64,000 bases of DNA, taken from the NCBI GenBank assembly GCA_963682175.1, contig OY821792.1:31556652-31620651 (forward strand). Reading direction: 5' to 3'. Below, one piece after another: positions 1-11,158 of this stretch (positions are counted from its first letter, which is position 1; every line of letters starts with the position of its first letter). Below the pieces are notes generated by a model. That model saw only the letters and a list, made by a program, of their open reading frames with translations. It was not told where the DNA came from and did not search any database. This DNA is from Triglochin maritima (Eukaryota > Streptophyta > Magnoliopsida > Alismatales > Juncaginaceae). The translations under genes were made by a program, and so were the position numbers.

Positions 1-930
1 CACTTAAGTCACGGTCGGACGAAAATCAATGAGCGGTCGACCGTTTAGATGGTCTAAGCCCCTAACCGACTTAAGACAGTGCACACGGTCGACCGGCAAA
101 GGGGACCCGGTCGACCGAATCTCTCCAGACTTGCCTCCTACGCACAATCGGTCGACCGCCCCACAGGCATCGTTCGACCGATTTGAGGCAGAGCCCGAAT
201 TCTCTTCACGAACGGTCGACCGTTTGCACAAACCGGTCGACCGATCAAGCAGTGAAATCTGCTGCATGTTTACTCGCGACGAGCCGAACGACCTACCGTC
301 GACTTCCACATACTCACGGTAATTAAGTGAGGGAGCTTGACATACCTAAAGGTCTGAAGAGACCTTATAAGAACCACGACGACGCCTCCACGAGCACGTC
401 TTCCCAAATCACGATCCGTCGACGAACCTCGCGTCCAAACGACGATCAACCGCCTCCTCGACGATCCAAAGCCACACACCACCTCTTCCAACCTCAACAA
501 CCCAACCACGACCCCAGAAAACACGGGTTAGGTAGAGGGAGAGAGAAACAACGTGCGGAAGGGTGAAAACCAACACTCACCACAAGCCACCAACCACCCG
601 GAGCCAATCTTCACCTTGCCGGAGATCCCCACCGCCTTCCTCGCCGAAACACCACTGCTGGAGAGAGAGAGAGAGAGAGAGAGCAACGAGTGAGGGAGAG
701 AGAGAGCTTTCCCCCCAAATATCTCCTCCTTTCAATCCACACCATCCAATCCAATCCATCCATCTCCACCACACATCTCATCCCCTTTCCATCTCAACCC
801 TCCATCCATCCATCTTCCATCCAAGCCATCCATTCCATCTCCTCTCAATCCCAGCCGTCCATCTCTAATCACCACATAATCAACCACAAAGCACAATTAA
901 GATTGGATTAGGATCAGAATCCGACATACT
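1..930 (-). mobile_element. Family-2 LTR, partial (cut by window edge)
   Basis: The first ~250 bases carry six exact copies of the decamer CGGTCGACCG plus variants. These are followed by a C-rich stretch, a (GA)n run at 661-683 and a run of CATCCAT-like repeats. The same order occurs in the complete LTRs at 38233, 53723 and 56725, and the text around 34-60 is closest to 57918-57950 of the last one. Strand is by analogy with the oriented family-1 element (PPT and PBS on the minus strand). The outer end near 930 is blurred because a MITE starts at 935, so no terminal TTACA or target duplication can be assigned. The ORFs here are chance readings of low-complexity sequence. Confidence 0.75.
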
Positions 931-934
931 AATA

Positions 935-1346
935 GGTTAATTACAGTTTGTCCTCCTGAATTATGCATTGGTATCACTTTGTACCGCTGAACTTTCAAAG
1001 TTAACAGTTACCTCCCCTGAACTTTCATTTTGTAACATTTTGTCCCATTAAATTTCAAAATTTTATTATTTAACACACACTCGACGTTTTTTTCCTCAAT
1101 TTTTTTTGTTGTATCCCTAATACACTCCTAAATTTATATTTACGTGAAAGTTTGGATCGAAACAGATGTCGAATATGATTGGAATTTTGGTCGGATTGAG
1201 TGATGTGTTAAATAATAAAATTTTGAAGTTCAATGAGACAAATTGTTACGAAATGAAAGTTCAAAGGAAGTAACAAGTAACTTTGAAAGTTCAGGAGGAC
1301 AAAGTGATACCAAGACATAATTCAGGAGGAAAAATTGTGATTAACC
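935..1346. mobile_element. MITE with ~140-bp terminal inverted repeats
   Basis: The left end starting GGTTAATTAC and the reverse complement of the right end agree over about 140 bp with scattered mismatches. Both arms contain CCTCCTGAATTATG, GGTATCACTTTGT and AAATTTTATTATTTAACAC-like text. The non-repeated centre is about 130 bp. There is no coding capacity. I could not find a convincing target duplication, so the superfamily is open; long TIRs would fit a Mutator-like or foldback MITE. Confidence 0.75.
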
Positions 1347-1776
1347 CTTTACTATCTTGGCTTCATATTGGAAATCTATAATCAAAGTCAACTGAGAGTT
1401 GACGAGGTACAATAAGAGGACATCTAAGGTATACAAAAAACAAAAAGAGAAAAAATCGGGATGCTATTTTGAAATATTGGCATAATTCTTATGGCAAAAT
1501 TATTTTAATTTTTTAAGTTTAATCTTTATTTATTCAATAAACGAGATGATTTTAGGGTCCGCTTGGACGTGGATTTTCTGGAATTGATTTTGTGTGGAAT
1601 CTGATTTCGATCAGCTCAATTCCCTAGTAAATCAGATTATGACTAGAATTGATTTAGGTAACTTTGGTGTTTGGTAAGTTTGTACTTCCTTATCAACGAC
1701 AACAAGCTACCTTATTACCCTTCCTTAGTAAGTTCAAGAAAATTCCCTTTCTAAATATTCTCAAATGATAGTATAT

Positions 1777-2160
1777 CACTACTAGAAAAATAGGTTCATT
1801 GACGGATATAGATCTGTCGATAAAGTTAGATATACACAGACAGATATATAACGTTTTTCGTCGGTGGAGAATTACACTGACGGATGGTCTCGCTAACGTC
1901 GATGGAAAACAATTGTCGGAAACTATTTTTGTTGTATTTGCCCGAACAGAAACATACACCGACGAATAACTAGCGTCGTACGTTTCAGATTAAAGAATCC
2001 ACGGTAAAATAGAATTTACGTTTCAGATTAAAGAATCCACGGTAAAATAGAATTTTTTTGTTAAAAACCCAGCACCGATGGTTGCGTCAACCTAAGTACA
2101 TTGACGAATCTATTCGTCGGTGCCTTTTTTTTAAGTCACCGGCAGATAGCTTCACGTTTA
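1777..2160. mobile_element. CACTA-like transposon end, degenerate
   Basis: It begins with CACTACTAGAAAAATAGG, the usual terminal sequence of plant CACTA (En/Spm) elements. Many short subterminal repeats of the type GACGGAT / CGTCGGTG follow in both orientations, as expected for CACTA ends. No opposite terminus was found, so this is probably a fragment or a deleted non-autonomous copy. The ORF here is not meaningful. Confidence 0.6.
1981..2056. repeat. 38-bp direct tandem duplication
   Basis: Two adjacent, nearly identical 38-bp units start CGTTTCAGATTAAAG at 1981 and 2019. They lie inside the CACTA-like fragment and are likely a replication-slippage duplication. Confidence 0.85.
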
Positions 2161-2806
2161 CATATGTCATCATCTAGTTGGATCTAATATCAAAACTAAA
2201 ACAAAAACAAACCGACAACTAGGATAATCAACACCAATGGATCAAATCTCAAAAATCTCATTCTCATATTTAGATTTACAAAAAATGTGAATAATATACT
2301 AGATAAAATAAAAAACATCCAATGCAGTGGGAGCCAATTCTTCGCCATGCGATTCACCCTTTTTATGCAACCTACAAAACTTTAAGAGGTGGAAGGATCA
2401 CCTTATACGAGTAAAAGTATTTTTAATTACTACTTCATGAACTAAAGGGTTACATGACAATCATAACATGTGCAATATGTTGGAAACTTTGTGACAAAAT
2501 ATTTTTCAACAAAGTTTTGATATTATTCAACAATAATTATATACTTTTACACATGAACCTTTTCCAACATGACTAATATAAAGCATAAATTTCAACAAAA
2601 TTACTAGCAGATCCAAATTACTATAAGACAGTAAATAAAAGCCATAATATTACTGATTCCAGCAAAAATATCTTACAACTCATCATTTAAGCAAATACTT
2701 TAATTATTCATTGGTGCGTGGTTGTTACTTCTTTAAACTTATCTTAACCATACATAGCTGAGGAGTTGTTACTTGTAAGTAAACAACCCGGCCCACACAT
2801 GTAAGT
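2161..2806. other. Intergenic, 3' side of the peroxidase gene
   Basis: AT-rich sequence with no supported gene. The part next to 2806 should hold the 3' UTR and polyadenylation site of the minus-strand peroxidase. I see nothing else. Confidence 0.6.
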
Positions 2807-4568
<1,762 letters not shown>

Positions 4569-4620
4569 TTTGGTAATATAAACTTGCTATATTTGCATTA
4601 CTACAGCATTAGAAGTGTGC

Positions 4621-4628
4621 TATTTATA
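4621..4628 (-). promoter_or_regulatory. TATA box of the peroxidase gene
   Basis: TATAAATA on the minus strand, 53 bp upstream of the ATG at 4568. The position suits a short 5' leader. The matching place in the duplicated copy (6938-6945) reads TATGATTA, so the box is lost there. Confidence 0.6.
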
Positions 4629-6327
4629 GGAATTTAAGTAGTGTTCTAGTATATCTTTTTGTAGCTTGGTCTGACATGTGTGTGTCTTCCACGGCACTCT
4701 ATGGGTTGATGGATCTATACTTAATATAAACACATGTTTAACAGTTCCTAATTAAATTCTTACTGAAAAAAAACTTGGGCTATATCACAAGGAAAAAGCT
4801 TGAATGCTGGCCAATGGCAAATGAAAATAGGTGATCGATCATTCACTTGATTAAATCTATGACAATCAAATGGACTGATTTAATGAAAACAATACATATA
4901 TAGACGACATTATCATGTCCAAACAACACGATCGACTCACAACGGACACATTAAGTTATCATGTTGTTCTACCCAAAATATAGACGACACGATTTGATAC
5001 ATGAAAACTACCTATTGACATAAACCCAAAAAGGTTTCCGTAGCCCATGGTTCGAAACTCTCATTATTATTGTGCACTTACATATACCAAAGTACATGTT
5101 ACTCTTACTCTCATTCATGTTTTCGTGTTGATCGAAAACTTCGATCATATAAATTTTATACTTCGATCGTATAATTTTTTTAAAGGAGCTTCACATGTTT
5201 TTGCATAATAGTTAAATTCCTACACAAAAGTGTGACTATCCAGCTCCGTGCAAATGCAGCAACTAATTAATCGATGTAACCACACTATATATGTGTACAA
5301 ACATGTCCACTGTCCGATCCTTGTGTTTGATCATTGGTCCAGATATATATACTGTAAAAAAATTTGATTATCAAACATGAAAGTGTAAACCACAGTCCAT
5401 AGTGCCCTTCATCATCAGTTCATCATGTGACGCTTGATCCCTCGTGTAAGTAAAACCATGAAGGAATTTTCTTCACACATATGTTTGTCAGGTTTGTGCT
5501 TCTCACAAGTTATATGAAATGAGAATTAATTAATTTACATATATATTTCTATCTTGGTCCCATCCATTAATATGTTTCGCACACGAAAGTAGTTTTATCA
5601 ACATTTTAGCGAATTCTCAAAAAATGCATTCCCCTCGTATGTATAACAATTTTCTTGCTAGGGTCATACATTCTTTGTGTCCTTGTAATTGCTGCATTTT
5701 ACATGTTTCTTGTGAAAATTCTGGTACCCTGTATGACCAAATCGAGATGTGTATTTTGCTAGCTCTTGCTAAGGTATATCTATCTAATCGATGTAGATTA
5801 CTGGTCTTCAAGAATATTTTTATTTTGAGAGTTGGTTTGCTTAAACATGAATATAGGTTGATCGAGGGTAGCCATTTTCTTAATTATGTTTGAACGTGAA
5901 TTTACCATGGTATTCTGCAACACTCAATCTCTTAGATTCACGAATAATTTAAAGAGTAATTTGTTTGGATACACCTCAAAAGGTGCATAATAGTTTAAAT
6001 ATTTCCGTATTTTCATTATTCACTTAGGTGCACCTACATTTAAAAGATTATTGTTTGCATACCCTTGGACAGTGTGTGTCATATTTCTTTAACTTTTCTG
6101 TTAAAACATTTACAAAACACACCCTCTAAAATTAAAATGTCATTAATATTGAATATTAAAATTCAAAACAAAATTTTCATTTACAAACACATCATCTCTT
6201 CCCCCTCTATTATTCACTCTTCTACATCTCCCTCATGTTCTCTCTCTCGACAAGGTTCAAATCTAATACCGAGAATAGAATGGTGGGAATGGTATCGTGT
6301 TGTTTCTCCAGTGTCACCCTCAACAAC
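4629..6327. other. Peroxidase upstream region and AT-rich spacer
   Basis: The first ~900 bp is the promoter side of the peroxidase and is recognisably duplicated, with insertions, at 7705-9680. Shared landmarks are GGGTTGATGGATCTATACTT, TGATCATTGGTCC, AAACATGAAAGTG and TGTTTGTCAGG. The ORFs at 5600-5890 and 6065-6376 resemble nothing and are probably noise. Confidence 0.6.
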
Positions 6328-6480
6328 CACTACAACATTTTTACTCTTTAGCCACGGAAAAAATCCGTGGTTGTAGCTAATTAGCCATGGGAAAAATCCG
6401 TGGTTGTTGGTCCATTGCGACGGATACTTAGCTATAACCACGGAAATTGTCCGTGGCTAAAGGGTAAAAATGTTGTAGTG
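6328..6480. mobile_element. Short CACTA-type MITE (153 bp)
   Basis: Ends CACTACAACATTTTTAC and GTAAAAATGTTGTAGTG are inverted repeats that continue into CTTTAGCCACGGA / TCCGTGGCTAAAG. The interior repeats the CCACGGA..TCCGTGG motif three times in opposing orientation, so the whole can fold on itself. The 3-bp flanks (AAC left, TTA right) do not match, so the target duplication is missing or decayed. Confidence 0.75.
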
Positions 6481-6654
6481 TTAAATCCATGTAAAGTTGT
6501 ATTGGACTAACCAAATTTAATTTGTTATTTACCAGTTAAAGGAGATGATTTGACCTATGAATCCACGCATCCTAAGGACTGGGGAATATTAGAGTTAAGA
6601 ACTTGAGTTATGTTTGCATGTCAAAACTCGATATTATTACTAGTACATGCTTAC

Positions 6655-6906
6655 CATAACAAAGCAATCATGGTAGTGAATCCTAAGGAGTTTAGCTGCC
6701 ATGGAAGGGTCAATAGCAACACTTTGCCATGCCACTGCTCTCACAATGTTCTCAGCAACAGGGCAGCTTTGCTCATAAAAGTTCTTCTTAAGCCCATCCC
6801 CATTACAACTCCCCGCAAGAAAACCAAACCCTAACAACCCAAGAGAGAACCATCCCATGAGAGAACTACTACTACTACCGCTAACCATTTTGGTAATGCT
6901 TGCCAT
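6655..6906 (-). pseudogene. Truncated class III peroxidase copy (exon 1 only)
   Basis: An 84-codon exon runs from ATG 6906 to a GTAAGC donor. It holds a signal peptide, NFYEQSCP and the distal motif RIHYHDCFV, closely matching exon 1 of the gene at 2807-4568. The final codon before the donor is Met where the intact gene has Arg. The first Met is 6 codons upstream of the position that aligns with the start of the intact gene. No exon 2-4 equivalent (GCDASL, VSCADI, GAHTIG) occurs between here and 4570 on this strand, so no full enzyme can be made. The TATA site is mutated and a solo LTR sits 55 bp upstream of the ATG. I infer a segmental duplication that lost its 3' part. Confidence 0.85.
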
Positions 6907-6961
6907 ACTTGCATTAGCATGGCATTAGAAGTGTGCTAATCATAGGAACTCTAAATACTTT

Positions 6962-7704
6962 TGTAACGCCCCGAGTCCGGACAACTGCTCACCCGCCCGA
7001 ACCCGGTGCGTTAAGATACGATCCGCGATCCTGAGCGCTGCGCACTCTGATATTTATATCCATCTGATAGACCCATAAACAATCTGAAAAATATAATCAA
7101 TAATTTGTGAGCTCGACAGCCCACAAGTTCCAACCGTCAATCAATCAGAATCATAATCATGTGGAAAATAATACGGAATATGACATTCAGTCAATAAGCA
7201 CAACCAAGAGACATGCATCACAAATAAAATACATGCATAACAATCTGGAACCCCCATTCGGATTCGACCACATCCAGTGCTTCTGAAATTTATCAATCAG
7301 TCAGACGCACACCTGGTAGCTCCACACTAACGACAGACAACCCTTTCCTCTCTCAGGTGGCTCAACGCTGTCTGCTAGGCAGCTCTTTCCTAAGTTGCTC
7401 TGCCAGAAACATACATACAGTCACATGACATGTCAACCGAAACACCACCATGCAATCATATGCATATCCATAAAATCAACATCAATACTCAGCATGCATG
7501 CAACTACGAATATCAAGAGAGACAGACATGATATGAAACTGAAGAATAACAAATCAGTACTTGCCTCAAAATCTCCATCTTTTTCTTCTCTATATTCTTC
7601 TCAAAATTCCATCTTCTCCTAAAACCACACAATCATCAAACAATCTTAATTAGTCCATTAAAATATTTGATTATTAACTCAACTAAAAAATTCAAGATAT
7701 TATA
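6962..7704 (-). mobile_element. Solo LTR, family 1, TSD ACTTT
   Basis: It begins TGTAACGCCCCGAG and ends GATATTATA on the plus strand, aligning end to end with the 742-bp LTRs at 48539 and 49652. The terminal CA is mutated to TA. ACTTT is duplicated directly on both sides (6957-6961 and 7705-7709), showing a genuine insertion reduced to one LTR. Strand is taken from the complete element at 48539, whose PPT and PBS lie on the minus strand. It is the most diverged of the four family-1 LTRs. It sits in the promoter of the truncated peroxidase copy. Confidence 0.93.
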
Positions 7705-9042
7705 ACTTTTCTAATCTATGATTTCTAGCTTGTCCGACATGTGTTTGTCTTCAACGGCACTCCATGGGTTGATGGATCTATACTTAATATTATGAATATG
7801 TTCACTTCGTGATCAATTTTAAAAGCAAAAATCGTGACTTCATGAAGTACACAGATGATTAGGATAAAAACGTGAGGGCATGCAAATGTAAAATGCAAAT
7901 AGTAGATTGATCATTCACTCGATTAAAATCATGACAATCAAACCCGACAGAATAAGAATTCGTGTCACATTACTTAGATCCAATCCCACATCAGTGACAC
8001 ACGTTATGTTGTCATTCATTTCGTTCTATCCAAAATGTACGTGAGATGATATACGTGGTACATGAAAACTGCTTAAATCACTTTTGTAGGCAGTTGATTG
8101 GATTAAAGTTTTGAGCCCATTGTCAACGAATTGACCATGGTGCTTAAATCTATAAAACATAAATTAGTATTATTGTGTCAGCCCCTAGCTTGTAACCCAA
8201 AAGGCACAAATAAGGGATCCCGTCCGCATCTGAGTTTTTTTTGTGGCATGTTTTCTTGCCGTGTTGAATTTCCATAAGCCCACACAACCATACAGATTAA
8301 CTACAATTAATTACTTGCATAACATATTAACTTCCTAAAGCATCGCCTATCCAGTTCCGTTCATGTGTTACAACACTAATGTAATCACATATGTCCAAAG
8401 TCCAACCTTTTAGTTTTAGGTATATGATGACTTGATCATTGGTCCGGTAAGAAATTCTTAAAAAGAAAAAAAAAACTATGCAGTTTTCAAACATGAAAGT
8501 GGTAACCACAGTCCACAGAAGCGGCCCTTCAAATCACATGCCTGCGCTAGGAGGGGTGGAACCATTATTTTTTTAAATAAAATATATTTCTGAAGCTCGT
8601 TGGGAAGTCTAACGTGATCTATAATGAAGATTTCATTACGATAATATTTTGTTAAACATGCAATTAATTTTGTATTTATTTCGTTAAAACAATTATTTAA
8701 TTCTTGGAATTTTGTTTTTATGACAAATTAAGTAAAAAACACAACACAATGATGATAAATATTTGTGATTTCTTGACCCCTTCAGCGTAGTCGACCAGGA
8801 AGTATAAATTATTCATCTGTAATATGAATCAAGATTTCATACGTGATACAAAATAAGTGCAGTAGATCATCTGAGTCTATATCTTATAATTTTGGCACTA
8901 TCTTTATTTCAAGATTAAGAGAAAGAGGAGGTGCCCAATCCGCATGATATTGATTCCACTCTTAGAAAATATATATACCAAAACTAAGAACAAATTATCA
9001 AAATAAAGAAATATGAAGAAAAATAAATTTTTTATGATTATG
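7705..9042. other. Duplicated peroxidase promoter region, no gene
   Basis: This resumes the duplicated peroxidase upstream sequence interrupted by the LTR: 7737-7790 matches 4670-4730, and 8400-8530 matches 5320-5410. From about 8540 it departs from the peroxidase duplication. No coding sequence is supported. Confidence 0.6.
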
Positions 9043-9565
9043 GAATTAATATGAAACTTTATCCTCCTACGTACTGACTTTTTTTCCCCGAATAACATGA
9101 ATAACAAAGACAATATTAACATTTCTAATACCGTCAGTGTCCCCAAGGCTCAACAACATGACAGGATCATCATTTGTCTGCAAAGCAAAAATTAAAATAT
9201 TAAATGGTGTAACATAACTTGCGTATACAAGCCAACAACAATAAATATATTGTGTGCATTGTAGTTGTTCTACTTTCCATTATTTGGAAAATGGAAGACA
9301 AACTTCTAAAAAATAGTATTAATTACAAGTCGAGGCCGTGAAGTCCTGAACTATAAGGATGAATTTGGAATATCTCTCAAACTTCAAAAACTTAAGCACT
9401 GCACTCTAGTAGTCTAGTGAAAGTCAGTCCACTCATAACGCAAGAAGTATAATCAATATACCAATGTCAAGAATGGATGTTATTTTTAATTAGGAGTTCC
9501 CATGAGGTATCATTCAACTTTGAGATCGATATAAGATTTGATGGAAAGTCATCCCAAAAAAAAGA
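9043..9565 (-). repeat. Copy of the DnaJ-gene 5' leader region
   Basis: About 520 bp match 13948-14520, the region just upstream of the DnaJ coding exon, with moderate divergence. Landmarks are ATTAATATGAAACTTTATCC, GCTCAACAAC, GTGTAACATAA, ACTTTCCATTATTT and AGAATGGATGTTATTTTT. The splice acceptor TTTGCAG before the leader exon is conserved (9178-9184, minus). It lies inside the duplicated peroxidase promoter, since peroxidase-like upstream text resumes near 9590. No open reading frame is preserved. Confidence 0.75.
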
Positions 9566-11158
9566 GTCAGATGTTGATGCAATATTCCACCATGTGATGC
9601 CTAGCTTGATCCCTACAGGGTTTAAAAAATTCGTCACGTACAGGGTTCAAGATATATGTTTGTCAGGTTGTGCATCTCACAAGTTATATATAAAACGAAA
9701 ATTTTACATTTTTTTAAAAACAATTGGTCACAATTTAAGTCATATTTTTCAATTTACACCTATTATGAGTTGATTTTTTTTTTCAATTTTCCAGTAATAC
9801 ATACATACATACCCCCTTGTAAAGCCCATTTGCTGCTGCAGGACTAGACACAAAACTCTCATTTGTTGGACCACCACTTGACTCCACAACACCATTCACC
9901 AAAACCAAAATTAATGAAGTTATTTTGTAGCTAACCATCTTTTTTAGTTAGTTGTCTTGCAAATCTTGGATTTGCTAGTGCCAACTTTATAGCTACGCAT
10001 TAGTGATTATCCTTAATTGTTTTTTTAAATTTCAAACATGTTTCACGATGTGTTTGAGAGTGTGCATCTCACGACTCATTAAATTATGATAATTAATTGA
10101 AGGACACCAATTGGATATACTTTTGTTCTTTAAATTATTGAATTTGACCAAAATATGAAACGTTAATCTCGATGCAATGCTTGAACATGAATCTGTGAAT
10201 TGAATATTACTTGAATGTGTCCTCAACTTGCAAACAAGAAACGAGATTCACGTTTCTTTCTCTAAGGATTGGTTGCTTTCTTTACATTGACCATGAAACC
10301 ACAGAAAACCAAGAAATTAAAGTTTTTGTGGGGGCAAAAAGGCACAAACAAATATATATTGCCGCTTTCACGATAGATATGAGTACATATTAATGAATTA
10401 AAGGGTATATATAGAGTAAGAAACATATGCAAACATGCTCAACAAATTATGGTCTGACAGAACACATGGAACTAAACTACCACGACGTAACCATAACGAA
10501 ATATTAAGAAACAAAAACAATTTCAGCAATACTGGTGACTCAAAATGCTAAAATAGCATAGCAACTATTCACTACTTCATTTGAAGTTTAACACCTACAC
10601 ACACACAATATATATATATATATAATATTAAGTAAGACCACATTTAAAGGCAAGATCATCGATCACCTGACCACAAATTGGAAAGCTGGCAAGGTTCAAG
10701 CAGAATGAGAGTATGAGACCTTTGTGGAGTAACTACGAACGCAATTATTACTGAGATATTATAACAAGTTACAGCATCAATGCACATAATCAGCACTAAA
10801 ATATTAGAACAATATTACACCATCATAATGGCAAGGAGCAAACAGAGATCGCAAAGGAAATTGGCTAGGAGTAATTAAAAACCCTATTGTTTTTTCCAAT
10901 CCGATTAATTGTTTCCGAAGTGACATGAGATCATGGCAACAAAATAGAGAAATAAAGTGCGTAAAACTAAAAAACAAGCATATTTTCAAATCTTGAACCT
11001 GTAAGTGAAGCAAAGGGTGATAGTACGTTTCACTGATTTACTAGAGAGACTTTCGGAAGTATACTTTGTAACAAAAAAATTGGATTGGAAAAACATGAGT
11101 TAGAAACATACATAATTTGAGAAAACATTTGGAAGAAGATGTTAGTTCCAGGAATTTG
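9566..11158. other. Spacer and 3' side of the DnaJ gene
   Basis: To about 9720 this is the last recognisable part of the duplicated peroxidase upstream region. The rest is AT-rich with a (TA)n run near 10610-10625. The final few hundred bases should contain the DnaJ 3' UTR. No gene supported. Confidence 0.5.

Noticed and set aside
34..243. CRISPR-like array from recurring GGTCGACCG
   Set aside because: The repeat is only 10 bp, spacing is irregular, the host is a plant and the motif lies inside LTRs.
5624..5893. 89-codon plus-strand ORF
   Set aside because: It has a mirrored minus-strand ORF, AT-rich composition and no recognisable motif.
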